From: Synechococcales cyanobacterium bin31.maxbin.ball.101
GTDB lineage: Bacteria > Cyanobacteriota > Cyanobacteriia > Leptolyngbyales > Leptolyngbyaceae
Reading direction: 5' to 3'
DNA: 62,357 bases
NCBI GenBank assembly: GCA_013298165.1
Contig: JAAFJU010000013.1
Location: 1 to 62,357, forward strand
The notes under the pieces were generated by a model, which was given only the letters and a program-made list of their open reading frames with translations, did no database searches and had not been told where the DNA came from. Shown piece after piece: positions 51,070-59,259 of this stretch. Positions within the stretch are counted from its first letter, which is position 1. Each line of letters starts with the position of its first letter. The translations under genes and the position numbers were made by a program.

Positions 51070-52182
51070 ATGTCTGTTAAAAACATCGTCTTCATCGGCT
51101 TACTTGCCTTTATTCCCGTTTCGATCGCCGCCGAGTTTCTCCACTGGGGTTCGTTAGTGGTCTTCCTCACCGCAGCAGCAGCCATTTTGCCCCTAGCGGC
51201 CTGGATGGGGACGGCCACCGAAGAAATTGCCGTCGTCGCGGGTCCGACCCTGGGTGGATTGCTCAATGCAACCTTTGGGAATGCGACGGAGTTGATCATT
51301 GCGATCGCCGCCCTCAACGCAGGCTTAATCGATGTCGTTAAGGCGAGTTTGACAGGTTCGATTATTGGGAACTTGCTACTGGTGATGGGCCTATCGATGC
51401 TCTTAGGGGGCCTGCGCTATAAGGAACAGTCATTCCAGCCTGTGGTGGCGCGGATGAATGCCTCCTCGATGAACCTCGCGGTGATTGCGCTGCTCTTGCC
51501 GACGGCCATGAATTACACCTCGACAGGAATTAGTGAATCGACGATTCAACAGCTTTCGGTCGCGGTGGCGATCGTCCTCATCGGTGTCTATTGCCTGACC
51601 TTACTCTTCTCGATGAAAACCCACACCTATTTATATGATGTCGGCACCGCAGAAACCGAGGCCATAGAACTCGCCGCCGCCAACCTCGCTGGAGAAGAAG
51701 AAGCCCACAAACCCAATCTTAAACTTTGGATTACGGTCCTCTTTTTCTGCACCATTGCCGTCGCGATCGAATCAGAACTCCTCGTCGGTAGTCTAGAAGA
51801 AGCGACTTCGATGCTGGGGTTAACCTCACTCTTTACTGGGGTGATTTTGTTGCCGATCGTCGGAAACGCCGCCGAACATGCCACCGCCGTCACCGTCGCC
51901 ATGAAGGACAAGATGGACCTGTCCGTCTCTGTGGCCGTGGGTTCGAGCTTGCAGATTGCGCTGTTTGTTGCGCCGCTGTTGGTGATTGTGGGGTGGTTTA
52001 TCGGGCAGCCGATGGACTTGGATTTTAATCCGTTTGAACTCGTTGCTGTGACGGTCGCGGTGTTGATTACTAACTCCATCAGCTCCGACGGTAAGTCCAA
52101 TTGGCTTGAAGGAACGCTCTTACTTGCTGCTTACGCCGTCTTGGCCCTCGCCTTTTATTTCCACCCAGTCATTGCAGTTTGA
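51070..52182 (+). CDS. cax: Calcium/proton antiporter (CAX family)
   Basis: A 370-residue antiporter with 11 membrane helices. The two alpha repeats are visible: GGLLNATFGNATELIIAIAA then LNAGLIDVVKASLTGSIIGN, and IVGNAAEHATAVTVAMKDKM then LSVSVAVGSSLQIALF, with the paired glutamates (NATE, NAAE) that bind calcium. An acidic cytoplasmic stretch (TEAIELAAANLAGEEE) separates them. It would export Ca2+ using the proton gradient. Confidence 0.95.
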   Translation: MSVKNIVFIGLLAFIPVSIAAEFLHWGSLVVFLTAAAAILPLAAWMGTATEEIAVVAGPTLGGLLNATFGNATELIIAIAALNAGLIDVVKASLTGSIIGNLLLVMGLSMLLGGLRYKEQSFQPVVARMNASSMNLAVIALLLPTAMNYTSTGISESTIQQLSVAVAIVLIGVYCLTLLFSMKTHTYLYDVGTAETEAIELAAANLAGEEEAHKPNLKLWITVLFFCTIAVAIESELLVGSLEEATSMLGLTSLFTGVILLPIVGNAAEHATAVTVAMKDKMDLSVSVAVGSSLQIALFVAPLLVIVGWFIGQPMDLDFNPFELVAVTVAVLITNSISSDGKSNWLEGTLLLAAYAVLALAFYFHPVIAV

Positions 52183-52242
52183 GAAGCCTTGCTCGAAAAT
52201 GAATGAATCCCTCAATGAATGAATCCCCAGAGAGAAACTTCC

Positions 52243-52650
52243 ATGGCAGCTCAAAAAGACTTTGAAATCCAAAAGACCGATGCGGAGTGGCAAGCTCAGC
52301 TTTCCCCCGAAGCCTTCAAGGTTCTCCGTAAACACGGCACAGAGCGCGCAGGCAGCAGCCCTCTCGATAAAGTTTACGAACCCGGCAGCTACTTCTGCTC
52401 CGGCTGCGGAACCGAGCTGTTCAAATCCGACACCAAGTTCAACAGTGGCACAGGCTGGCCCAGTTTCTATCTCCCGATCGAAGGGGCCGTCGAAACCACC
52501 GTCGATCGCACCCTATTCATGACCCGCACGGAAGTCCACTGCGCCAAATGCGGCGGACACTTGGGTCACGTCTTCAACGACGGCCCAAAACCCACAGGTC
52601 TGCGCTACTGCATGAACGGCGTGTCGCTAGAGTTTAAGGCGAATGCTTAG
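52243..52650 (+). CDS. msrB: Peptide-methionine (R)-S-oxide reductase
   Basis: A 135-residue MsrB. Structural zinc cysteines Cys52/Cys55 (FCSGCGTE) and Cys100/Cys103 (CAKCGGHLGHVF), with catalytic Cys123 in RYCMNGVSLEF. It lacks a signal peptide. The start at MAAQKDF (52243) follows GAGAG; the frame from 52219 adds eight residues without support. It lies 60 bp after cax. Confidence 0.96.
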   Translation: MAAQKDFEIQKTDAEWQAQLSPEAFKVLRKHGTERAGSSPLDKVYEPGSYFCSGCGTELFKSDTKFNSGTGWPSFYLPIEGAVETTVDRTLFMTRTEVHCAKCGGHLGHVFNDGPKPTGLRYCMNGVSLEFKANA

Positions 52651-53013
52651 AGTGTCCCACCATGAGAGTGCGACCCTCACCCATTGTTAAGCAAATCCGT
52701 CCTCGGGTTGTTACAAATCCCTAAGTAGTATCCCTGAGTATCTAAACATACAACCGACTGAAACCCTTACCGACTATGCTGTGCTAGCAATCGTCAGGGC
52801 AGTCGGTTTTTTATTGCGATCGCTGATCGGGTGCGACCGTTCACCCCTGCTTGTAACGATCGGATGAATCTACTTCCCTATTACTGCAAAAGGTTGTACC
52901 TTTAGGGAATCGAAAGATTTTCTTAAGGTTTCGTTCTACTCCACATTTTTAACCTTATTCATTCGTCTAATTGACTCGCCTATATAGCCCGCCCCTCGTT
53001 AGAGCTAATTCTC
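52651..53013. other. Gene-free stretch with a hairpin RNA end
   Basis: In 363 bp I find no coding region. A long hairpin with terminator tail occupies 52752-52812. The right part (52880-53000) is AT-rich and probably holds the promoter of the 82-residue protein. Nothing else is supported. Confidence 0.5.
52752..52812 (+). terminator. Terminator hairpin with long loop; possible small RNA 3' end
   Basis: AACCGACTG pairs with CAGTCGGTT and is followed by TTTTTATT. The loop is about 39 nt and contains a second stem (CCCT/AGGG). The shape fits either the msrB terminator or the 3' end of a separate small RNA starting in the preceding 80 bp. Confidence 0.6.
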
Positions 53014-53262
53014 ATGAATGCCTTGTTACCAAATCAACTTAATCCCCTTCGACTTCGCCAGATCTGGACGATCGTTGAGTCCAGTCAGGCCAGCATGTTG
53101 GTGCGCCTAGACGATCCGGGCTTAGAAAAATGGCTGATGCGTCAATTCTCAAAGGATGCAACCTTGAGTACCGTTGAGTCCCAAGCCGTCAACCACTACA
53201 TCCACAGCAAGCTCCCCTTAATCCGTGAAATGGCAGAACAGAAGGTTCCGGCCATCGCATGA
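53014..53262 (+). CDS. Small conserved-looking protein
   Basis: An 82-residue helical protein: LNPLRLRQIWTIVESSQASM, LVRLDDPGLEKWLMRQFSKD and VESQAVNHYIHSKLPLIREM. It has no signal or membrane segment. The pattern (LRQIW..VE..QAS..L.LDD..L..WL) seems familiar from short cyanobacterial proteins, but I cannot name a family. It has its own promoter region. Confidence 0.6.
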   Translation: MNALLPNQLNPLRLRQIWTIVESSQASMLVRLDDPGLEKWLMRQFSKDATLSTVESQAVNHYIHSKLPLIREMAEQKVPAIA

Positions 53263-53280
53263 TTCTACCTTGACCCGCCG

Positions 53281-53862
53281 TTACGGCGTGGTGGACGTTT
53301 GAGGCAATGGAGATGAAGATTCGGCTGGCCTGTTGATGAGTTGATGAATCAACATGAAGCCGAGGTAGGACGGTAACAGTAGCACCGTTAAGCTAGCGGC
53401 CAGGATTGCCCAGCGCTTCCAGGGTGAACTTTGTCCGTAGCTCGTGCGATAGGGGTCGATCGGCAGAAGATCAGCGCGGAGAACTTCTCGCATCGCGATC
53501 GGTCGCTTGAATCGCAGGCGGCGATCGTCCAATTTTTCAAGAAGAATCCAGCCAGCAACCGCTTCTTCTTCCAATACTCGTCTAAAGATCGCGGAATCTC
53601 GGAATAAATCCTGGGGCGATCGTAAAATTTTGAACTCCCATCCGACCAGACGAGGATCACTATTACCTTTGCGATCTTTGGGAACGACTTTTTCATCCAT
53701 GGGGTCAATGGTTTCTTTAGAATCGTAGGGGGTCAATTGTTCTTCCTCATCTTCTAGTAGCGCTTGGTCTCGACGTTGCGCCGATCGCAGCCAGAGACTC
53801 ACCGCGATCGACTGAAGGCCCAAGCTTCCGGTTAAGAGACTAAATAGTGCAAGTTCACCCAT
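53281..53862 (-). CDS. Two-helix membrane protein of unknown function
   Basis: A 193-residue protein with an N-terminal helix (LALFSLLTGSLGLQSIAVSL) and a C-terminal helix (WAILAASLTVLLLPSYLGFM). Between them lies a soluble domain with WEFKILRSPQDLFRDSAIFR, RVLEEEAVAGWILLEKLDDR and RLRFKRPIAMREV. The start at MGELALF (53862) is preferred; the longer frame overlaps ribD. It follows ribD by 7 bp in the same direction, so the two are probably co-transcribed. Confidence 0.65.
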   Translation of the reverse strand: MGELALFSLLTGSLGLQSIAVSLWLRSAQRRDQALLEDEEEQLTPYDSKETIDPMDEKVVPKDRKGNSDPRLVGWEFKILRSPQDLFRDSAIFRRVLEEEAVAGWILLEKLDDRRLRFKRPIAMREVLRADLLPIDPYRTSYGQSSPWKRWAILAASLTVLLLPSYLGFMLIHQLINRPAESSSPLPQTSTTP

Positions 53863-53869
53863 AGGTTCT

Positions 53870-55009
53870 CTAGGTTTGGGGCTGGGGGGGGAAGTAAGCT
53901 TCGAGTAACCAATCCGATGCAATCGATTGTATACGGAGCTTTTTTAATTCGATCGCCTGTGTCATTTCCGTCAATCCCAGATCGCCAATGGGCGAAGGGG
54001 CCAGGGATCCTCCGATTATTTTTGGCGCTATGAAAGTATAGAGCTTTTGGACCGATCGATCGCGAAGGGCCTGAGCCGCCAAGGTTCCACCACATTCCCA
54101 CAATACCTGCCCGCAACCCCGGTCATACAGCATCGCCATCACCCGATCGGGTGTCAGCTTTGCGAGTTGAATAATTTCTACGCCTTGTCTGATCAGGGAT
54201 TTGTATACTTCGGGATTAGCATCATCTTGGGTGAACACCAGCGTTGGAATGTCTCGACAGTGCCATAGGTTGGATTCTACGGGAAGGTCTAGCGATCGGC
54301 TCATGACCACACGCAGGGGATTACGATCACTGACGCCATGGCTGGTGAGATGGGGATTATCTTTACGGACCGTGTTACCGCCGACAATAATGGCATCACA
54401 GTGCGATCGTAAATTGTGAACCCAGTTGCGCGACTCTGGACCTGTAATCCAAGCGCTATGCCCAGTGGTCGTGGCAATCTTCCCGTCTAATGTCATGGCG
54501 TATTTCAAGATCCCAAAAGGTCGCTGATGCAGGATCCGATAGACAAAGGCTTCATTCAAGGTTTCACAGTCTTCAGTTTCAATCCCAACCGTAACGTCAA
54601 TGCCCGCCGATCGAATTTTCTCAATGCCGCTCCCTGCAACTTGGGGGTTCGGGTCTACCATGCCAACGACGACCCGCGTGACTCCGGACGCAATGACCGC
54701 ATCAGAGCAGGGCGGGGTGCGTCCGTAGTGATTACAGGGTTCTAGATTGACATAAAGGGTTGCGCCCTGTGCCTGATCTCCAGCATGACGCAGGGCAAAG
54801 ACTTCGGCATGGGGTTCGCCTGCTTTGGGATGGAAGCCTTCGCCAACGATCGCGCCATCTTTAACAATGACACAGCCGACCATAGGATTAGGAGCCGTGC
54901 GTCCGATAGCTTGACGGGCGATCGTGAGGCAGCGCTGCATGTAGTGACGATCGATGTCGTGACGATCGATGTCGTGACGATCGATCGGAGTCGGGTCGGT
55001 AGAGTTCAC
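53870..55009 (-). CDS. ribD: Bifunctional riboflavin biosynthesis protein RibD
   Basis: A 379-residue RibD. The deaminase half has GEPHAEVFAL (His67, Glu69), LEPCNHYGRTPPC (Cys92, Cys101) for zinc; the reductase half has LKYAMTLDGKIAT, SHGVSDRNPLRVVM and a C-terminal ECGGTLAAQALRDRS. It makes the second and third steps of riboflavin synthesis. The extreme N-terminus is unusual: IDRHDIDRHDIDRHY, coded by a 15-bp tandem repeat (54945-54986). It starts 5 nt after the ferredoxin gene's stop. Confidence 0.95.
   Translation of the reverse strand: MNSTDPTPIDRHDIDRHDIDRHYMQRCLTIARQAIGRTAPNPMVGCVIVKDGAIVGEGFHPKAGEPHAEVFALRHAGDQAQGATLYVNLEPCNHYGRTPPCSDAVIASGVTRVVVGMVDPNPQVAGSGIEKIRSAGIDVTVGIETEDCETLNEAFVYRILHQRPFGILKYAMTLDGKIATTTGHSAWITGPESRNWVHNLRSHCDAIIVGGNTVRKDNPHLTSHGVSDRNPLRVVMSRSLDLPVESNLWHCRDIPTLVFTQDDANPEVYKSLIRQGVEIIQLAKLTPDRVMAMLYDRGCGQVLWECGGTLAAQALRDRSVQKLYTFIAPKIIGGSLAPSPIGDLGLTEMTQAIELKKLRIQSIASDWLLEAYFPPQPQT
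54945..54986. repeat. 15-bp tandem repeat at the ribD start
   Basis: Two exact copies of gtgacgatcgatgtc and a partial third, each carrying a CGATCG core. The period is a multiple of three and adds DRHDI units next to the start of RibD. Confidence 0.92.
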
Positions 55010-55014
55010 AGGAG

Positions 55015-55251
55015 TTACCAGGAGGGATCGTTGAAAAGATGAATAGTAATAGTTGCAACGTCGTCGGGAATGGCAGTAATACAGCTTCGCACGTCTTCAC
55101 CGTTCATTTCGACTTCGCAGGCGTTGCAGTTCCCCACCATGCAGCCTGTGGGAATAGAGACATTGGCCCGCGCAGCCACGCTCAGAAGGGATTCGCCGGG
55201 AATGGCGGTGGTGGTGAGATTGTCCGGAAGAAATTGAACGGTAACGGTCAT
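55015..55251 (-). CDS. Small [2Fe-2S] ferredoxin-like protein
   Basis: A 78-residue protein with a beta-grasp pattern and the cluster motif Cys37-x4-Cys42-x2-Cys45-x11-Cys57 (GCMVGNCNACEVEMNGEDVR then SC). In photosynthetic ferredoxins the last spacing is about 29, so this is a shortened type. The start at MTVTVQFLPDN (55251) is preferred because the longer frame begins far upstream without homology. It is directly upstream of ribD, and the two are probably in one transcript. Confidence 0.85.
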   Translation of the reverse strand: MTVTVQFLPDNLTTTAIPGESLLSVAARANVSIPTGCMVGNCNACEVEMNGEDVRSCITAIPDDVATITIHLFNDPSW

Positions 55252-55491
55252 GGTGGGCGGGGGGGAAGTATGGCAGAACACAAATCTAAAGACAGTGTAA
55301 ATCTGACTTGGATTTTTGAAAATCACTTGTATTCTAAGGGCTAAGGACAAACGGGTACGTTGCACCGAAAGGGTTAGGGATAAAGAGCGCACTGAGGGAT
55401 TGACTCATGCGCTTCTTTTTTTGCATTCTTTTTTTGCAAGGCAGCGATCGATTTTGCTGAGCGGTCCGATCGCTCTGACCGATCGAGGAGT

Positions 55492-56628
55492 ATGATCAAC
55501 CGAATGAATCACTATTTTGCGACGGTTGCACGGGGCCTTGAGTCATTAGCGGTGCAAGAAATGGAACGCCTTGGGGCACAGGACGTGGAGCCGCAGTTCT
55601 GTGGGGTGTCGTTTCGGGGCGATCGGGAATTGCTGTACCGGGTGAATCTTTGGGCAAGACTACCGTTTCGCATTCTGATGAAGCTGACGGAGTTTCCTTG
55701 CGAGAGTGCAGAGGATCTATACAAGGGGATCCAAACGATCGACTGGTCTGAGTATTTAACGCCGGAGAATACGCTAGCGGTGACGGCGACGGGGAAAAAC
55801 GATCAATTGAATCATACCCATTTCACAGCGCTGCAGGTGAAAAATGCGATCGTCGATCAACAAAAAGAAAAACATGGCGAACGATCGGACGTAGACATTT
55901 ACGAACCAGATTTGCAAATCAATGTTCATATTGATCCAGAGTTTTGCACCGTCAGCCTCGACAGTTCCGGCAAGAGTCTTCACCGTCGAGGGTATCGTCC
56001 AGCAATGGGCGCGGCACCCCTAAAGGAATCGCTGGCGTCTGCATTAATTGAAATGTCAGGCTGGCAACCGGATCAAATGTTTTACGATCCCATGTGTGGA
56101 TCGGGGACGCTGCCTTTAGAAGCTTGCCTCAAGAGTTTGAATATTGCGCCGGGGTTGTTTCGCGAGGGGTTTGGGTTTGAGACCTGGTTAGATTATGATG
56201 CGGCACTGTTGGAGCGGTTGATTGCCTCAGCAGAAGCGGAACAAAAGAAAGAGCTTTTGGCTCCAGTATGGGGAAGTGATGGCAATGGCGATATTGTGGA
56301 GCAGGCGATCGTCAATGCTACTCAATGCGGTGTGACCAATCACATCTATTTTTCTAAGATTGATCTAACAGAAGTCGTTGCGCCATCGGATAGCGGCATT
56401 CTGTTTTGCAATCCGCCCTACGGGGAACGCATTGGTCGCGATAGTGATTTGGGCGCGTTTTATAAGCAGTTAGGCAATGTGATGAAGCAGGAGTTCAAGG
56501 GCTGGACGGCTTATATCTTGAGTGGCAATAAGGAACTGTCGCAATGCATTGGTCTCCGATCGGCCCAGCGGACAGCCGTGTATAACGGGACGATTCCTTG
56601 TCAGTTGATGAAGTATGAATTGTATTAA
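55492..56628 (+). CDS. THUMP-domain class I RNA methyltransferase
   Basis: A 378-residue protein: N-terminal ferredoxin-like/THUMP part (HYFATVARGLESLAVQEMER, TVSLDSSGKSLHRRGYRP) and a SAM-dependent domain with YDPMCGSGTLPLEACL, and the catalytic NPPYGERIG. This is the RlmL/YcbY-N or TrmN-like type that makes N2-methylguanosine in rRNA or tRNA; the substrate cannot be decided. GAGGAG lies 1 nt before the first ATG, too close, so the second ATG at 55504 (MNHYF) may be used. Confidence 0.92.
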   Translation: MINRMNHYFATVARGLESLAVQEMERLGAQDVEPQFCGVSFRGDRELLYRVNLWARLPFRILMKLTEFPCESAEDLYKGIQTIDWSEYLTPENTLAVTATGKNDQLNHTHFTALQVKNAIVDQQKEKHGERSDVDIYEPDLQINVHIDPEFCTVSLDSSGKSLHRRGYRPAMGAAPLKESLASALIEMSGWQPDQMFYDPMCGSGTLPLEACLKSLNIAPGLFREGFGFETWLDYDAALLERLIASAEAEQKKELLAPVWGSDGNGDIVEQAIVNATQCGVTNHIYFSKIDLTEVVAPSDSGILFCNPPYGERIGRDSDLGAFYKQLGNVMKQEFKGWTAYILSGNKELSQCIGLRSAQRTAVYNGTIPCQLMKYELY

Positions 56629-56636
56629 ATGCCTTC

Positions 56637-56685
56637 TTAATTTAAAGGCCGAAGATTGCATTCAACCTTCGGCCTTTAAATTAAA
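56637..56685. terminator. Bidirectional terminator
   Basis: TAATTTAAAGGCCGAAG pairs with CTTCGGCCTTTAAATTA around about 13 nt. AT-rich stem ends give T-runs on both strands between the convergent methyltransferase and PEP-CTERM genes. Confidence 0.9.
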
Positions 56686-56718
56686 TTGTCAACACAAATC
56701 AGGAAACTAGAACACAAC

Positions 56719-57645
56719 CTAGACAGCAGACTGAGCTTTACGACGACGCTTCATAGCCGCGACGCCACTAATCCCAGCCAGGCTCAGAAGGACACCAGGC
56801 TCAGGAACATGCTTGATCGCCTCAGGACCCTTAATCACGACCTCATAGTTTCCAGTGTGAGAGATTTGGTCTCCGCGCTCAGTCAATCCAGAAGCAGAAG
56901 CTTGGAATGAGTAAGCATAGTCAGTCAATCCATTATATTCGTATTTAAAGACCTCGCTGGCTTGGATGGTTTTGCTGCTCAATTGTCCCTTCAGCAAATT
57001 CAAAGTTGTTTTCTGAGTCGTTGACAAGGATTTATTGCTGCTGATGTACTGATCAATTGACTTCGTAAACAGCGGGCTAGCATTATAGTGTCCCGCAAGA
57101 CCAATGCTGATATCTCCGGTTGTATTTTGATTAACGTAAGAAATATTAGGGTCACTAAAGCGCTCAAAGCCGCCATTGTTTTTGAAAATGCTGAAGAGTG
57201 ACGTTCCGACCGAAGACCCTGCGATCGACCCAAAGCCATTACTGGTCAGCGCTTGATTGAACCAAGACTGGCCAAAAGTCGTACCTTGATAGGCACTGTT
57301 CCAATCTGAAGCGGTCATGCTGCTGATGGCAATACTCCGGCCTCCGATCGTCCCCTTTAAAGTTGTCGCCTTACTGAAATCAAATCCTGCTTTTTCACTG
57401 CTAGCCGCAAGTTCAATGTTCCCAGTGGGTGAATTTTTATCCCCACTCAAAATGCTCTGTAAGGTTGCATTGGGGTTAGCAAACGTCTGTGTCGCAGTGG
57501 CATCATAAAGAATATAGTCCGTTGGCGCGGTGCCACTGATGGAAACATTCTTAATCCCATTGGCTTGAGCAGGTGCCAGGGCGATCGCGCTCATTCCGGA
57601 AGCGAGAAGGGTCGTGAGTAGTGCTTTTTGAATAAAAGTCGTCAT
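56719..57645 (-). CDS. PEP-CTERM sorting-signal protein
   Basis: A 308-residue exported protein: signal peptide (LLASGMSAIALAPAQANG) and a C-terminal sorting signal VPEPGVLLSLAGISGVAAMK followed by RRRKAQSAV. That tripartite PEP-CTERM signal is processed by an exosortase in EPS-producing bacteria. The mature body is Ser/Thr/Asn-rich (TAPTDYILYDATATQTFANP is similar to a repeated element) with no enzyme motif. The exosortase gene is not in this window. Confidence 0.9.
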   Translation of the reverse strand: MTTFIQKALLTTLLASGMSAIALAPAQANGIKNVSISGTAPTDYILYDATATQTFANPNATLQSILSGDKNSPTGNIELAASSEKAGFDFSKATTLKGTIGGRSIAISSMTASDWNSAYQGTTFGQSWFNQALTSNGFGSIAGSSVGTSLFSIFKNNGGFERFSDPNISYVNQNTTGDISIGLAGHYNASPLFTKSIDQYISSNKSLSTTQKTTLNLLKGQLSSKTIQASEVFKYEYNGLTDYAYSFQASASGLTERGDQISHTGNYEVVIKGPEAIKHVPEPGVLLSLAGISGVAAMKRRRKAQSAV

Positions 57646-57861
57646 AGCTTGAGAAGTCCTGAATGCGTGAGAGAAGTACAGAGAAAATCATCAGCTTATT
57701 CGGGAACTGATATAGTCCTATCATCCGTCACGACCTTGTCATCAACCCCATGGATGCTACGGATATTAAAATGAAGATTATAAGAAGTCAGTGATTGAAA
57801 TATAAAATTGAGAAAAACCTAAATTTAAAACCACTCTTAACTCGTGAATTCTAGCTAAATG
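57646..57861. other. Intergenic region upstream of the PEP-CTERM gene
   Basis: This 216-bp AT-rich gap lies between the PEP-CTERM gene and the end of the hybrid kinase operon. It probably contains the PEP-CTERM promoter; I see no clear terminator or repeat. Confidence 0.35.
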
Positions 57862-59259
57862 TTAGATGGGAAGACGAATTTGAAATTCTGTACCACTGCC
57901 GATCGTAGAATTACACAGTAACCGTCCACCATGTTTTTCTTCAATGATTTGCTGGCTGATCGCGAGTCCTAAGCCTGTCCCTTGACCGATCGGCTTCGTG
58001 GTAAAAGACTGTTCAAAAATACGCCCCTGAATTTCCTCAGAAATCCCTGTTCCGTTATCTTTAATGGATAAGCAAATCTCTTGGTTACTCCGATCGACGG
58101 ATGTTTCGATTGCAATAATTCCAACCTGTTCAGGATTGCGGCTAGGATGTTGATAGCTTTCATCAATGGCATCAATAGCATTTGCGACAATATTCATGAA
58201 TACTTGATTCAGAGGACCTGAATAAGCATTAATCATAGGAAGCTGTCCCAATTCCATTTTAATTTGAATTTCAGGCCGTAATTCATTCGCCTTAAGTCGG
58301 TGCTTTAAGATCATAATCGTACTCTCAAGACCTTCATGAATGTTGACTTCTGAAGGCGCTCGATCGTCTGATCTTGAAAAACTCCGCAAGGAAAGACTGA
58401 TCTCTTGAATCCGGGAAGAGCTGGATTTCATAGACTTGAGCAATTTGGGCAAATCTTCAAGTAAGTATTCCAAATCAATTTCTTCAATATAGTCTGAGAT
58501 CTTACTTGCAGGTGCGGGATAGACTTCCTGATATAAATTAATCAACCCAAATAAATCTTGGACGTAGCTGGTAGCATGTCTAATATTGCCATCAATACAA
58601 CCGATCGGGTTGTTGATTTCATGGCCAACTCCTGCCACTAATTGCCCCAATACCGACATCTTCTCACTTTGAATAAGCTGAAGTTGAGCTGTTTTTAGAT
58701 CATTAAGAGACTGCTCGACTTCATGGGTTCGAGCCTGAACGCGCTCCTCCAGAGATTGGGCTAGTTGTTGTAGTTCTAGGGCAGTTTGAGCTTGTTCGAT
58801 CACTTTCTGTTCTAGCGATCGACTCATATTAAAAAGATTCAGATGCAATCGAACTCTAGCTAGGACTTCTTCATGTTGAAAAGGCTTGGTGATATAGTCA
58901 ACAGCACCCAGTTCTAAGCCTTTAACTTTATCGACCGTATCCGAAAGAGCGGTCATAAAAATAATGGGTAATCCCGCTGTCTTGGGATCAGCTTTGAGCC
59001 TCCGACAGGTCTCAAATCCATCGATCCCAGGCATCATCACATCTAGCAAAATTAAACTAGGAGGCGCATATTCAACCTGTTCGATCGCAGACTCTCCATC
59101 GGTCGCGACTAACGTGATCCATCCTTGATCTCTCAAGGCATCTGACAACACCTTGAGATTTGTAGGATTGTCATCAACAAGGAGAATCCGCGTTTCCACA
59201 GGTGCTTCCTGCCGAGAGAGCATCATTTCACGGGGTAGCATTTGAGGACTGGTGATCAT
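57862..59259 (-). CDS. Receiver-histidine kinase hybrid
   Basis: A 465-residue soluble protein: an N-terminal receiver ([20 protein letters not shown], phospho-acceptor in [24 protein letters not shown]), a linker coiled coil, HisKA with [16 protein letters not shown] and HATPase ([40 protein letters not shown]). It begins in the stop codon of the preceding CHASE2 kinase (ATGA), so the two are translationally coupled and may form a relay. Confidence 0.92.
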   Translation of the reverse strand: MITSPQMLPREMMLSRQEAPVETRILLVDDNPTNLKVLSDALRDQGWITLVATDGESAIEQVEYAPPSLILLDVMMPGIDGFETCRRLKADPKTAGLPIIFMTALSDTVDKVKGLELGAVDYITKPFQHEEVLARVRLHLNLFNMSRSLEQKVIEQAQTALELQQLAQSLEERVQARTHEVEQSLNDLKTAQLQLIQSEKMSVLGQLVAGVGHEINNPIGCIDGNIRHATSYVQDLFGLINLYQEVYPAPASKISDYIEEIDLEYLLEDLPKLLKSMKSSSSRIQEISLSLRSFSRSDDRAPSEVNIHEGLESTIMILKHRLKANELRPEIQIKMELGQLPMINAYSGPLNQVFMNIVANAIDAIDESYQHPSRNPEQVGIIAIETSVDRSNQEICLSIKDNGTGISEEIQGRIFEQSFTTKPIGQGTGLGLAISQQIIEEKHGGRLLCNSTIGSGTEFQIRLPI

